DNA of 64,000 nt from Shinisaurus crocodilurus (GCA_021292165.1 CM037878.1:255365921-255429920); one strand, 5' to 3'; positions 47,481-60,534 are shown, numbered from the stretch's first letter. The notes: a model not told the origin generated them from the letters alone. Made by a program: numbers and translations.

Positions 47481-48006
47481 TGCTATTTATTTATTTTCAA
47501 TATTTGCATATCACCCAATAACAAAAACTTTCTGGGCATTTTACAAGTTACAAAATAAAATAATAAAACTTAAAGCAGTAAATAAAAAGGTACAATGTGA
47601 AAATAAAACTTAAAACAAAGTTAACACCAGCAACGTTCTTTTTAAAAAAGAATAAAGCCACCAGCAGGAAAAAAAGATAAGTACAACAGATCTAAAATGT
47701 CCTACAGATATTTAAGCCTGAAAAGCATGAGAAAATTAAAAAACAAAATCTTCACCCAGCAGAACTGAAAACACCATAACACAGGTGACCGAGCGAGAAG
47801 CCTGTATGGGCTGCCAAAACCTGAAAACTCTAGTAGACACCTGCTGGACCTCATTTTTTGAGGGTAGCAAAAGAAGGGCCTCAGGAGATGATCTTGGGAT
47901 CCAGGTAGGTATATGCAGGAAGTGACAATCCTTCAGGTATCCTGGCCTCAAGTCATGTTGAGCTTTAAAGGTTAATATCAGCACTTTGAATTGGGGCTGG
48001 AACAGC
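47481..48006 (-). mobile_element. L2-type LINE 3' fragment, antisense
   Basis: Begins with ATTTATTTATTTTCAATATTTGCATATCACCC (reverse-complemented L2 tail). The minus strand then shows FKAQHDLRPGYLKDC-like and LLLPSKNE stretches of an L2-family coding end or 3' UTR. Strongly decayed. Confidence 0.65.
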
Positions 48007-49038
48007 TGTGGTGTAGTGCCCCCATCACACTAGCAGTATTTTGGCAGAAATCACACTATTTTCATCTTAATTGAATCCAGCAAAATTCTCCTTTAATACA
48101 GTAGTTTGGAATTTTGTTTCTCGGTGGTGAAAGAAACCTGGTTGAGTTTTATACTTACAGATGTCCCTAGGGCTTGTGCATGAGGAATCAGATGGAAACT
48201 AATGCATTAGATACAACTATGAAAGAAAATGCCATTAATATGAATGGTTTTCTATTTTAACGGTGAACAGGAGGAATATCAAGTCTTTATATGCCATACC
48301 CAAATTTCAGGTGCTACGCAAATGAGAGTTTGCAGGTAGTGATGGTGGCAGTTTATTGACCATTGAAACTCATTATGTCTTGGGGAAATGTTGCATCAGT
48401 GTGTCAGGGGATGCGAGCAAAGATGTGTGGTGTGTGTGTGTGTGTTTTTAACAAACCACATGGATGAAGAAAGTTAAATTGTTTGAATGTTCTTGGGATA
48501 TGAGGGTGCCTGAAGATTTTAACTATTTACCTAGGCTTCTGCCATATTGTTATTAATTATTTACACAAATCCATGAAGATGCAATGCCTTTAAAGCTTTA
48601 AGGGGAATAAATACAGCACTCCTAGCCTGTGAGAACATATATAAATGTTTGTTTTCCTAAAAGAAAACTATGGTATAAACCTTTGTGCACAAAAAAGTAA
48701 TGCCTAGCCAGGGAAACATCAAATATTTATTTGTTTCACACTGGGAGCAAAAAGGTGCCAAGTAATTTTTTGAAATGTCTGTGAATGCATAGATACAAAA
48801 TCACCTCCTTGGACGATGAGTGGAGGCTACTTGGAGGGCAAAAAGAAAAAGAAAAAAAGGAAGGGGTGGCATGAATGCAATTTAAACTGGGTAGAGGACA
48901 TGTTGTTAACTCCATCAGTTCACTGGGAAAGGAATGGAGAGGGAAATGAGAACCAAGCTAGGTATGAAAGGGTCATTCACATACATCATTTTAGCTTTTG
49001 CTTTGGTCAGGGACAACAAGTACAATCCTGTCTTTAGA
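48007..49038. other. Unassigned unique sequence
   Basis: TG run at 48430-48445. No gene or repeat identified. Confidence 0.4.
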
Positions 49039-49321
49039 CAGAGCGAGGCAGCAGCCTCAGGCAACTAATTTCGGGTGTCATGAAAGGGTAGCAAATTGTT
49101 ATTTATCTAATTTATTTACTATTACTATATTTTTATGATTCCCCCCCCCCAAAAAAAGTATTTTAATAAATATTTTTAGTGCCACGGTGGGGGAGCGCTG
49201 TATGTCAGATTTTCTGCCTGCGGTACAAGAATAATGGGATCGGCTTTGACTTGAGTGCAGAGGGCAGCATTTGCTGTTCCATCTCAGGCAGCAAAGTGTC
49301 TGGGGCCAGGAGCCAGCCCTG
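49039..49321 (-). mobile_element. hAT-like MITE, one clear end
   Basis: Ends CCAGGAGCCAGCCCTG, typical of a CAGGGCTGGCTCC hAT terminus. The left part (GAGGCAGCAGCCTCAGG) pairs weakly with CTCAGGCAGC near the right end. The flanks do not give a clean duplication, so the left border is uncertain. Confidence 0.5.
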
Positions 49322-50184
49322 GTAAGACATAACTGCTGGATTTTCCTCTCCTTAGCTGTAAGTCTAAGTGCTAGCTGCTAGGGCTCTTTGAAGAAGCTGC
49401 TCCATCAGATTCGGTTCCGTGTGTGTGTGCTGGGGTTTGTTTGTTTTTGCAATGTGCCCAGTCTGAACCATCCAAAAACAAATGGGGACCTGCAAGTGCT
49501 TCAGAAATCAAGATGCTTCCCATGGAACAGGAAAAAGGCATCCGATTAAAAAGTGCACCAAGAAAAAAGTGCAGATTTCAAAATGTGTACAAACATGCAT
49601 TATTCAATGGATGTAAGTGCACAAAAATATATTCAATTTGAAGAATGAACACAAATGTGGGCACATTTTTTTAAAAAATAGCCTCCAAAAATCCTGCACA
49701 GATGTATTTATTTATTTATTATTGAATGAGCCCAGAGAAGCATTTGCTGTCCATTGTATCTAGGTTTGCAAACTGTACATCTCTCTGTGTATAATATACA
49801 CGTGTCAATGTATGTGTATGTACAAATGAACAGCTTGACTATTCGGGCTACAGTAAGTGATCTGTCTGCCTACTTAAAAACTAATTATGCTGCAGTGATC
49901 CATATTTTCTGGTACAGCTGAGCTGAAAGTGCTTACTTCAGAACTTTTGGACTGAATTTCAGGGCTGGAGTGGGGGTGAAATGGGAGGGGGGAATGGAGC
50001 TTGCTTCCTGCCCCCTTTGGCCACTGTTGCCGCTAGGAGTAGTGTTCCTCTCACTGGCTGCCTTTTTTTCACCGGCATAAATTCCCTTGATGTTATGTAA
50101 TGCTGTGATATTGTTCAAAAGCTGTTATGGGGAAGATGGCAGTTGCCAGCTGCTGGTAGGAATGCTTGCTGCCACTTGTAAGGT
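49322..50184. other. Unassigned sequence
   Basis: Nothing supported beyond short TATTTATT runs near 49705. Confidence 0.35.
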
Positions 50185-50560
50185 TTGCAGCAATGCCGGC
50201 TCCAGGTTTCGGAGGGCCCTTAGGCAAGACGCCCTGAATATACCTTTTCCCTCAGTGAGTCTACCTTCTCACCACCATTGTCACCAGCTGCTATAATTCC
50301 TCCTCATCCTCTTTCTCATCAGTGCTGCCACATGCTTGCTTGACAGGCAGAGGGCCAGTGAACAAGCAGGCGGTGGCATTTACTGCAGCTGCTCCTCCTT
50401 CTCACCACCACCACCACTGTATGGGCCAGAGTGAGAGGCAGGTGAACAAGCAATGAGGAGGAGGAGGAGGAGGAGGGGGAGGAGGAAGGCCAGTGGGCTT
50501 TTGTCAGCTGGGGTTTGGACCCTTAGCAGGTGCCCAACCATGCCTACCCATGCAGCCCAC
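50185..50560 (+). repeat. CTCACCACCA dispersed repeat, copy 1
   Basis: Aligns through about 350 bp with 58905-59260: CCCTCAGTGA-TCTACCTTCTCACCACCATTGTCACC, TGCTTGCTTGAC, GAACAAGCAG-GGTGGCAT, GGCAGG-GAACAAGCA, GGGGTTTGG-CCC, CATGCCTAC. The left edge GCCGGCTCCAGG looks hAT-like, but no target duplication was found. Confidence 0.75.
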
Positions 50561-50819
50561 CACATTTCATGTCCCATGACACCCTGTTCAGGCTGCAAAG
50601 GGGGGGGGGATTTTGGAGTATTCCTGTAAAACTGGCTCAGAAATACAAATTTCAGCAGAAGTTCTTCTCTGCTCTGTCCTAAATCCAGTTTACTCCACTG
50701 AACCCTGCCCACTAACTTCTCAGAGAACCTTGGTTTCTTAACCCTGTACTGGGCAGTCAACTTAAAAAAACCCTCCCTGCAGAGTTAACATCTTCTCGCC
50801 GCATATCCCAAAAACTAAA

Positions 50820-50850
50820 TGCAAATGTGTGTGTGTGTGTGTGTGTGTGC
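50820..50850. repeat. TG microsatellite
   Basis: TG dinucleotide run of about 11 units. Confidence 0.9.
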
Positions 50851-50979
50851 TTCTTTTCTTAAAAAATAAAATAAAAATCAGGCTGATGCAGAACCAGCAT
50901 GGAACAGACTGCAAAACTGACACAGACCTGGAAAAAACAACAACCTGATTTGTCAGTCCCTAGTCCCAACCCCAACCAC

Positions 50980-51413
50980 CAGGGGCAGTGCTAGGTACTG
51001 AAAAGATCCAGGGCTCAGGCCCACAGGACAAAAAATAATGCACAAATTTGCATATCCTAATTTACATATGGTCTAACATTTGTAAAGGGCCCTGTCTCCT
51101 TAGGGCAACCCTATTTGTAAAAAGGGATGCATGGACAGGGGAGAGAGGAGGGCATTTGATTTCAGGGAAAAAAACACAGGCAGAAAGATTCAAGGGTGTG
51201 TGTGGCAGGAGGTGAAGCACTTATGGGCAACAAGCCAGGTAATCCAGGGGGATCAGGTGCAACAGAGATAATCAGGGCCCCTGTACCTCTGTTTCCGCAA
51301 GTGCCCATGGACAGCAGGTTGTTGGGGCAGCAGATGGCCTCTCAGAGATTTGGGCTCCAAATGAAAGCTTTGGGGCTCCAGCCTTAGTGGACCACCCCCT
51401 AACACCGCCTCTG
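50980..51413 (+). mobile_element. hAT element, GTGCTAGGTACTG family, copy 3
   Basis: Starts CAGGGGCAGTGCTAGGTACTG and ends CCCTAACACCGCCTCTG. Flanks CCAACCAC and CCAGCCAT agree at 6 of 8 bases, a decayed target duplication. Interior matches the copies at 11680 and 20501. Confidence 0.85.
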
Positions 51414-51608
51414 CCAGCCATAGCACCCCTGGCAGATGGCCACCTAGCCTCTGCTAAAATAGTCTAGCCAAGGAAAATCCACCACCACAGTATGTTCCAC
51501 TGTCAAACAGCTCTTACCATTAGGATGTTTCTGTTAATGTTTAGCTAAAATCTGTTTCCTTGCCTTTTCTACCTGTTGGTTCTAGTCCTGCCCTCTGGTG
51601 CAACAGAG

Positions 51609-51755
51609 CAGTGTTCTCCAACCTTGGGTCCCCATAATTTTTTGACCTACAACTCCCAGGCCCAGCATGCCCCAGCCAGCATAGCTGGCTGGGGCATGCT
51701 GGGCCTGGGAGTTGTAGGCCAAAAAATTCTGGGGACCCAAGGTTGGAGAACACTG
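51609..51755. mobile_element. Foldback hAT MITE, CAGTGTTCTCC family, copy 2
   Basis: 147-bp near-perfect palindrome with the same ends as 23100-23230. The flanks CAACAGAG and CAATAGAG (7 of 8) form the target duplication, with the 3' copy TA-centred. It lies inside the old CR1. Confidence 0.9.
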
Positions 51756-51789
51756 CAATAGAGAACCTGCTCCACCTTCTGCATAAGGT

Positions 51790-52530
51790 GAGAGATCCAT
51801 CTTTGTCACTGGAGGCCCTGTTTCTGGATAGGGATAGCCTATTCACAGTGATCCATGCACTGGTAACCTCACGATTAGACTACCGTAATGTGCTCTATGT
51901 AGGGCTGCCCTTGTGCCTGGCTCAGAAACTGCAGCTAGTGCTGCAGGTAGGTTGCTCAGCTCACTCGGACACCCTGCTATGCTCACATATCATCTGTGTT
52001 AAAGGAACTGCACTGGCTGCCTATTAGCTACCAACCCATTTTCAAGGTTATGCTATTGTCATACAAAGCTCTAAACTTGGGGTCCAGGATACCTAGAAGA
52101 GCACCTTCCCTTATATATACCCAGCCAACCTTTAAGATCATCAGAGAGGCCTTGCTGATAGTTCCAAAATTAATGGAAATGTCCCTATGTAATACCTCAG
52201 CGGCAGCCCTGCTTGGTAGCGGCGCCCACTCTTTGGAAAACCCTCCCCCATGCAGTTTGGGAGGCAGAAAATGTGGCATGTTTCAAACACCTCCTTAAAA
52301 TGCACTTGTCTGCCCAGGCTTTCCCTGGCTTATAATTAAATAAATTGAATTGATCATGCTGCTCCGTTTTTTACTGCCCATGTATTGCTCTATTCTTGTA
52401 TTTAAAATTGTTTCTAATAATGTATATTAATTGTATTTTAAATGTGATTTTAATGTTTGTATGTGAACTGCTTAGGGATTTTATTATATCTAAGCAGTTT
52501 ACAAATATCACAAATAAATAAAAATAAACA
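51790..52530 (+). mobile_element. L2-type LINE 3' fragment inside CR1
   Basis: Frames read VIHALVTSRLDYRNVLYVGLP then LKELHWLPISYQPIFKVM-LSYKALN, the conserved thumb region after the L2 reverse transcriptase. The 3' end AACTGCTTAGGGATTTTA...AAATAAATAAAAATAAA is an L2 tail. Several frameshifts. Confidence 0.88.
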
Positions 52531-52660
52531 TGAATATAACAGCCCTTCAGATATCTGAAGATGGCTATATCATGTCTCTGTCAACCATTGCTCATAGGAC
52601 TTGGTTTCCAGACTACTCACCATCCTGGTCACCCTTCTCAGGACACAGGTTTTGATAGCA

Positions 52661-53619
52661 AAGCAACAGAAGACTGGATGCATTTATTTACTTTCATATC
52701 TGTTGGCTGTTGTGGAAGCTGAATGGGCCAAAGTACTACTGTAAGAAAGGACTGTGTGTGTTAGGGAAATCCCCTTTCACTTTTCTAATGCAGAGTGCTC
52801 TTTCCTACAACCAATGGCTCTTAGCTTTGGCCACATTGCTGAACACTTTGCTGCTCTTTCACCAAAATCTGCCTGTTCCCCATACATTCTGTTCCCTACT
52901 TCTGCTCTGATCTCTGTTCACCTTTGTCTCGGCTCTGCGTCCATTCTGGCAGAGTCTCAAAAGTTCCTCCTGTACATGGACATCACCTAATCAAGACATC
53001 TATAAATAACGGTGCATTACAGCTCACCATCTGGCAATGCCTTGTGGACTGCTCCCTTCCCTACAGATCAGCGCACACGGAGAGTGCTGCAGCCAATCAA
53101 TTATCCCTCCGGCGCCTACTTTGGTGGCATTCACGGACACTGCTCTCCTCAGCAATGCTGCTAATGCCCCATGGCCTCAGACACACAATGAGCAATGGCT
53201 TCTGCATCAGACTGAGACAGCATCATGCATAGCTCAGCTTCCATCCACTACGTCACCCCCATTATCCTCTCCGCTCCATCCACCGCCTGCCTGCCTGCCT
53301 GCCTGCCTGCCTTTCCTTTTCTCATATACGCTGTTTCTCCTTTTCGAGGGCCTGGGCCAAATTAATTCCTCCTTTTCCATTTGCTTTCTCTTTCCCTTTT
53401 AGCCATCTTATCTTTCTCTCTCATTCACTTGCAGCCTCAGCAGCACCTCATCCTGTTCCTCCCCAGATTCCCCTTCTTGTCTGTTTTCCTTAAGGCACCT
53501 TCTTCCCCCTTCCTCTGCCATGTGCTTTATCTAGCCTCTTCCCCCCCCCCCCCGCCCCACTGCCACATCTCAAATTGCGTTACGGTCGCCTGGCCAAGCT
53601 CCTCCAGAGTGGCGACGAT
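52661..53619. other. CT-rich unassigned sequence
   Basis: CCTG tetranucleotide run at 53284-53312, C13 run near 53541, otherwise pyrimidine-rich. No gene seen. Confidence 0.4.
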
Positions 53620-53865
53620 ACACAGAGGGGTTTCGCTGAACTGCTGCAGTGCATTTCATGCCCAGAACATTCCGTAGCCACAGGACAGCTAAGAAGATTG
53701 TATTTTCTTTGAAGTACATGAATATTTGATATCCTCTCGCCCTTTTTTCCCTCTCTAATTATTGTCTCTCTCTTAAAAAAAAAATCATCATCAGCTCCAA
53801 AGTGGTATTTAAATAAAGCTCTTTTTAGAGTCACAATCAGCTTGAAACAAACAGCTGAGACTCTC
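53620..53865 (+). repeat. Diverged segment pair, copy 2
   Basis: Partner of 43640-43935, same orientation: ATGAATATTTGATATCCTCTCGC, AATAAAGCTCTTTTTA, CAATCAGCTTGAAACAAACAGC. Both copies follow a pyrimidine-rich, C-homopolymer stretch, extending the resemblance. Confidence 0.5.
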
Positions 53866-54111
53866 AAGACGTATAACGTGTGCCATGTGTCTTCCTTTCA
53901 GCAAAGGGAAGAAAGAATTGGGGAGGCGGGGAGAGAAGCAGGCTATTTGAAGTTCACGGCTATGTTATAATCAGCCTTTCATAAGACTTGGATTTGAGAC
54001 TGCCAGAGTTAAGATTGTGCACATCAAATGTGATTTCTGGTCACAGCCTGTATCCCCCCAGTATGTGTTTATCCAGGTGTAAAAATGTATAATTAATTCA
54101 GAATGGCTATT

Positions 54112-54356
54112 AATTAGTTAGTTAGTTAGTTAATTAATTAATTACATCTATATCCCACCTTTCCTCCAAGGAGCTGATGTACATGGTCCACCATCCCATT
54201 TTTATCCCCCCCCCCCAATAACCCTGTGAGGTAGGTCAGTCAGGCTGAGAATTGGTGACTGGCTCAAGGTCACCCAGGGAGCTTCATGGCCGAGTAGGCA
54301 TATGAACCTGCGTCTCCCCATTCCTAGGCAATCACTCTAAGCACTGTACTGCACAC
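54112..54356 (-). mobile_element. Old MIR-like SINE, antisense
   Basis: Starts with an AGTT/AATT tail, then TATCCCACCTTTCCTCC, AACCCTGTGAGGTAGGTCAG, GTGACTGGCTCAAGGTCACCCAG and GGCCGAGTAGGCAT, the reverse complement of the SINE. Confidence 0.85.
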
Positions 54357-55374
54357 TGTTCAAGAGGTGATCAAACTGGAGAAGGGAAGTAAAGACTGAT
54401 GTTCAATTGACCTGAAATGACCATTTACAAATAATGAAAATTGAATGCAAATTTCAAATTTGCCACATTTTCAAATGAGAAATTTTGTGGCAAAGTTCAA
54501 AATATGGAGACTCTTCTCAGGGGCTCTCAAAGGTAATCATAGTTAAAAGATGCATGGCCAGTCTTCTCTGCAATGAGCAGCCAATAGGGAATGTCAGCTC
54601 ATGGCATGGGGCAATTCCCTGGAGGACCATGGGCATCTGTGGCTGAGCACCAGTGCCATCGAGGAGGGAGGGCTCAGCACTTTTACTGAGTACTAAAGGG
54701 GGGATTTGAAAAGCAGCTGTGGATATATGTAGGCTGTCAGCAGTTCCTGGGCAGATAGTGATGTGGAAAGTGTTCCCTGAAGACAGAACGTTTGATATAC
54801 CATTGCCTATCTGTGGTCAGTACTGTCAAATTTTATCTACCATTGCATGTGAACTATCAAATATTGAAAAATATCAATATTCGGATATTAATTTTTGAAA
54901 CAATCAAATATCATTGGGTAGCAAATACATTAATAGTCAGGGAACAGTGAAGCTGTCAGAACATATCAGAATACCCAATATAAACATTTGCACAGGAGAA
55001 TTTTGAGAAGTGTGTTAGCCTTTTTCCCCCAACTCTAGAACTGAGGGAGCGTGACACATTTGTGGAATCCTCACACTGGTGTTGCTTGCCTTCTCGGTAC
55101 ATATTACGACAACTCTAAAGTAGGAAATTGAATATGATTTTAATCACATTTCAACCCTGATGTTCCAGTGCTTCCCTATGTAATGGCCTAGTGAAAAGGC
55201 TAGATCTTAGGGATGATATGAAGACTTCAGCTGGGGAAAGCTTGAAATATGAACTCCCCCTCTGCTAGAAACATACAAGCTCCATGGTGATCATGATGTT
55301 GCTGATTGGCCTATTTCTATTTTCTTTAGTACATTTATATCTCAACTTTCTTTCACCCAGGGCCAGCCCATGAT
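54357..55374. other. Unassigned AT-rich sequence
   Basis: AAATTTG/CAAATTT words at 54420-54510 resemble those at 1-270. No borders or gene found. Confidence 0.35.
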
Positions 55375-55625
55375 GGGTGAAGGATGAGCGATGTTCAAGA
55401 TCGCTAGGATTCTCTGAACATTGTCTCGCTGCTCACCTCATGCCCGATTCCTGTTCACGTTTGTAATCGCTGCTCAGTGCTCGCTCTGTGTGGACCGGAA
55501 AATTGCGCAAATTGAGCAGCGATTGAATGTGAAATCTATGCAGATTTCCCAATTCGTGCAACGAATGACCGGCCAGATGGGCAATTCACAAATGTAATAA
55601 ATAAATAAATAAATAAATAAATAAA
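55375..55625 (+). repeat. Possible SINE/L2-tailed repeat
   Basis: A CG-containing body with ATCGCTGCTC/GAGCAGCGAT inverted words ends in GGCCAGATGGGC, then an AAAT run, much like the L2 tail at 27165-27215. Identity of the body is unknown. Confidence 0.35.
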
Positions 55626-57079
55626 CTTTTCTCCATAGACTAGAGTGGGGCTGATTCAGTCTACAGGGGAAATTTGTCCAAGTTAGGGAATTTGCCCAAA
55701 ATTGAACTGGGAAAGTTGCACAAATCGAACACAAGCACATGTCTGGCAATTTCTGAATGTTTTAGGCAGACACATGCTTGCCTTTGTGATTGCATTTGGG
55801 GCTTCAAACACGGCAGGCTCACATGTTAGTGAGCAAAACTGAAATTCTCATACATCCCTCCCCCGCCCACTGCCCCAAGGCATTTTGCTGAGGTAGAGCG
55901 GCAAACGTTGCCCCTGATCCCAAGCTTCTTAGTACCCAAGGCTGGCCAACTTATTTATGCACATGGGGCAGAAAATCCCACATGTGCCTCTCCACCTCCC
56001 TGGCAGCAAAAATACAACAATACATTAAATAACTAACAGTTGTCTGCCCTTTCATGACACCCCAGCTGCCTCACTCTGCCTAACAGTATAGTAGAGCCCT
56101 GTGATTCAACTCAAGGTGGCATACATCTGCTACCCAGACTGTCTTCCCTCTAGGCCAGAGATGGGGAACCTCTGCTCCATAGGCATAATCTAGTCTGCGG
56201 AGATACTCCATCCACCCTGCAACACCTCCTTTCCAGGTGCCCTGCTTGCCCTCCAAGCCCTGCCCCCTGGAGGAATCCCTGATGCTATGCCTATATCCAA
56301 TCTGTGATTAGAGATAACAGCAGGGACTCCCCTGCACATCAGGTAAATGATACGCAGGGGAATCCCAGCGGTTATCTCCAATCACAGATCAGAGATAACA
56401 GTGGGGATGCAGCGGCTAAATCCATTCATGCACTGTGCACTGCCCCCATGGTGGTGACACATGGTGTGCAAAGCCAGGGACTCTCCTGGCTTGTGCCTTC
56501 CCCCACTGGGGAGGACTTAGTACAGGTGAAGCAGTTCATACCAAGACAGGCTGCATGTTTCATGGGACATGTGGAACTCAGAAGAGTATCTCAGGGCACT
56601 GGGTGGGGAACTCTCCTGCATAGGAGCTCTCCTTGCCAACAGGCACTCCTTCTCCTTCTTTAAGTTAAGATTTTGGAAGTACAGGGGGTGGGGAGTATCA
56701 AAGAAGGAGAGAACTGTGCTAACCAAGTGGGCTTTTTGCAGTGCTTGAACAGCTCATTTGGTTTTGGGGGGTGGGGTTGAATTAAAGTGCCTTGTACATC
56801 TCTAGCTTGTATGCACTGCACGTATGTGCATGCTCATGCATGCACAGAAATGCCATCTAGGTCTGTTGGAGTCATTTGATCTTTGTGAATTCTGATGCAA
56901 ACTGACCCAATACACACCTCCTGAACTAATGTGTAAATCAGAACTTGACTGTCCATTGGCTTTTGTACTTTTCAAACATTGCAACATAGTTCTCAGCTCA
57001 AAATAATTATCAAAAGGCATATTTTAAGAGAGAAAATGTGTATTTATATAAATATGCAAATGCCCATGCACATTAAAAT

Positions 57080-57307
57080 TTATTTACATATTTATTTATT
57101 TATTTATTATTACATTCATATCTCAGTTCCCCACCCCTCTTGCAAGGAACCCAAGGCATGTTATGTGGTCCTCCTCCTCTCCTTTATTTTCACAAGAACC
57201 CTGTGAGGTAGGTTAGGCTGCAAATCAGTGACTGGCTTAAAATCATCTAGTGAGCTTCATCTCCTGAGTCCCAGTTCAACACTCTTAACAACTACACCAC
57301 ACTGGCT
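57080..57307 (-). mobile_element. Full-length MIR-like SINE, antisense
   Basis: TTTATTTATTTATTTATTATTACATTCATATC tail, ACCCTGTGAGGTAGGTTAGGC core, and TACACCACACTGGC (reverse complement of the GCCAGTGTGGTGTA head) at the right end. Confidence 0.88.
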
Positions 57308-58904
57308 GTCTGCAAATTAATACAGAAATGGAACAGAACGGATGGTTGAGTAAACACATACATATGTGAAACAGACTGGAAATAGAGTGATTAGTCCATC
57401 CCATATGCCAGTACCATCATTTGTACAAGCAGGTGTCACAGACTGAGGTATTAAGCTAGTAAAGGTCTGTGCAGTACCACTGTTATTTCATAAGCCATCT
57501 TCCCCCTGAAAGCTTAGTCCATGGCTCAGGTAAAGAGAACTGTGATTGGATTTGCCAAAAGGTTGTTGTTTTTTAAAGGGGGGCGGAAGTGTGATGGTTA
57601 TTCTAGGCCAACCGAGCAGCAGTGGGCAGACATTTGTTTCCATTGCCCTGTGTGCGCCATCCTCCACTGAGCAAAGGCCACTGAAGTGGACAAGAAACTG
57701 AACCTGTGCCCACTTGTTGACAGCTTTGTCAACTGGGCCATGTCGCTTTGCGGACAGCTGTGCCATTGGAGGCTGCAACCTGTGACCATGAGCAGGAGAA
57801 CAGACCTGTCGGTGAATGAATGGAGAGGCCAGAGAGTGTCTGAGAGCCAGCAGCTGCACGCTTCATCCACCCTTGGGGTAGGTTGAATGCGGATAGTAGC
57901 GGGCATCTGTGCCAAGACCTAAGTGAATTTACCTCGCCGCGGACAACTGTGTCCAGGCAGAGACAGATGCATTTGGATGCAGGTAGATAACGGTGCCTGG
58001 AGGCGCTCACAGGTGGAGGAAGGCAGCAACATCAATATTTTAATACCCATCTATCTGTGTCACTGAGAAGCTGGCTCCCTACTATTGCTTCCAGATGCAC
58101 TGCGGCTGCTTTCGACTGAAGCACTCATTGGGGAACGTGCACAAGAATAACACTGCATGTTCCATGAAGATTAAGCATCCTTGGAGCAACGTGAAGCCTT
58201 GCAGGTACCAGGCAGTTCCAAAGGCCGTATACACAGACAGGCATGTTACCCACATCAGAAAGCACGTAACAGATTTCTGGTTTCGATAAAGGAGAGGCCG
58301 TGCCCATGATATCTCGCCACCGGTGACTTCAATTAATCCAAGCTTTTCCTCTCCCCCTTCAATTATCTCTCTGCCTTTAATGATCTTGTAAAATTCTGTG
58401 GCTCAGTTCGCATCCCTCATCTCTAAGTCACCCCCCTCCCCTGATTAGAAGCTCCAGCTGAAGTCGGGGGAAGCCTGTCACCCACAGCATGCCGAACAGC
58501 AGCTGGGCCAAAGGAGCTGGCCTCTGCTGTGCCTAATGGAGCCAACAGCTGCTAATGTCTCTCTGTGCTGATGCACAGGCCTCGCTCGTGGGGCGAAGCT
58601 GCAGATTTTACTGTGCAGAGGCTGCTCAATAAGGCAGGAGGTTGGGTGGGAGCATATCCAGCCGTATTGCATACTGGGGCCAAAATGTGTTTTCAAGTGT
58701 AGAGCAGCATGCACTCACTCGGCCCCTGTGTGGAAAATAAAGCCCTTAAGAAGCGAGAAGAAGAGCAGAGAGAAAACAAGTATGCCCACCACCATGCCTT
58801 TATAGTCTCTATTAATTGCACACACACAAAAAAAAAGATTTAAAGATTTTATTTTATGTTATTGAATGACTGAGTTTTGTGAGAGCCAAGAGTGGCCAGA
58901 GTCC
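57308..58904. other. Unique stretch, candidate conserved non-coding DNA
   Basis: No transposon recognised. 58310-58740 is repeat-free, with CAATTAATCC, CAATTATC and CAGCTG/CAACAGCTGCTAATG words that resemble homeodomain and E-box sites. The 64-codon frame at 58095-58289 is not recognised as any protein. Confidence 0.35.
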
Positions 58905-59260
58905 AGCTTCAGGTTCTTGAGGGTCTTTGGCCAAGGCACCCTCAATGACCCCCACCCTCAGTGAATCTACCTTCTCACCACCATTGTCACCAGCTGCTAT
59001 TGCTCCTCATCCTCTTTCTCATCATTCCTACCACTTGCTTGCTTGACTTTCAGAGAGCCAGTGTGCAAGCAGACAGTGGCATCTACTGCTCCTTCTTCTC
59101 ACCACCACCATTGTCTGGGCCAGAGCAAGAGGCAGGAGAACAAGCAGGTAGCAACAGTGAAGAGGTGGAGCAAGTCCAGGGGCCTCTTGTCAGTGGAACC
59201 CTGCTGGGGTTTGGGCCCCCAGCAGATGCCCAATCATGCCTACATTTGACGCTAGCCTTG
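58905..59260 (+). repeat. CTCACCACCA dispersed repeat, copy 2
   Basis: Partner of 50185-50560 in the same orientation, about 8.7 kb away. Differences are scattered over the length. The left part GTCCAGCTTCAGG and the right part GACGCTAGCCTTG might be decayed hAT ends. Confidence 0.75.
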
Positions 59261-60534
59261 TTGCCTTAACTAGCAGATGCCCCAACTGGAAGATTCAAGA
59301 CAGGCAAAAGGAAAAAGGGAACACCTCTTCACAAAACATATAACTCCATTATTATTTTTTAATGAAAGCACTGGAGAACAGAGAACCAGTCATTAAAGGC
59401 TAACTATGATCTTAAGGAAGTATTGATGTTCCAGAAGAGAAAATGTTAGTCACATATCTTCCCAAATATAAAAATACTCCAGAGAAAAGAGACACACGCA
59501 ATCCCTACTGACAAAGGGATAGGGACATGTGCATTTAATTTAACCTCATTAGTTTCAAAACCAAGCCCCCCCCCCATTTGCTAGAAGTTCTGTTGCCTGT
59601 GTGTGTGTGTATGTGTGTGTGTGTGTAGTGGAAGAGAAGGAATTATAGGCAGCTGATCTTCCTGCCTGGCTGTCATACAGCTAATTGTTCAGAAACAGCT
59701 GGGCTTGATAATGGCAACCTTAATGGCCTGGCATAAAACTAGCCATGTCCAAAATCACAATATTTTAAACTTCATTTTTTCATCTCAGTTTTCTGGGGAA
59801 TCTATATTTAATTACCAGGATGGGAGGGATCTTCCTTAAGAAAGGTGCTTTTTGTTTGTTTGTTCTTTTTTGCCCCCAATCCTGTATTCGTTTGCATCCA
59901 AGGGGTCCCTTCAAACAAGATATTTTATCCTGTTTACTTATATTGGTATCCCACCATTCCTCGAAGAGTTTGCTCTGGCATACGGGAGTTATCCTACATC
60001 AGGCATGAAATGAATACATGGGTGTTGGTGTTGTTTATGCTTTTCCCTTGCCCTAAAGCCTAACACGTTCCCAAATTACCATTCATGTGTAATTTAGACG
60101 GACAAAGCTGAAAAGTATATGTGCACACATTTCATATCTGACACAGCATGCATACATTTTGTTCTTGGGTATCAAACCCGAATACAAAAATATCCCTTTT
60201 GAAGCAGCCTTTAGTTTGACAAAGCTTTTTGAAGATGAGAGGTTTGGGGTTTTTTTTACCGTTCCCAGAGGATACTAAAGGATACCAGACAATCTCAATT
60301 TTAGTGCTGTTCTAGTCCATTAATTCCTGATTCTTACTGTACTAGGATGAATCAACGATCCATGTAGTCTAGCAGCCAGCTCTTGCGTTATTATGAAACA
60401 CTTGATTCTTTCCAACATACAGTGACATACACAGGCAGATACATCTGCATGCATGCATGTGTGCACTTACACACATGCACACACACACAGTACTACTGAC
60501 ACAGAAATTAAAATGTTTGTATCCTGGTATTTTT
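59261..60534. other. Unassigned sequence
   Basis: TG microsatellite 59598-59626 and a short CA run at 60477-60490. No gene or element recognised. Confidence 0.4.

Larger units (their letters stand above)
51455..52660 (-). mobile_element. Old CR1 fragment, antisense, twice interrupted
   Basis: CR1 sequence runs 51455-51608 (AACAGCTCTTACCATTAGG, GTTGGTTCTAGTCCTGCCC) and 51756-51785, and resumes at 52537-52660 (CAGCCCTTCAGATATCTGAAGATGGC, TCACCATCCTGGTCACCCTTCTCAGGACAC). A foldback MITE and an L2 account for the gaps. Confidence 0.85.

Noticed and set aside
58095..58289. Small basic/histidine-rich protein
   Set aside because: Not recognised, only 64 codons, no initiation or splicing context, and similar-length frames occur by chance throughout.
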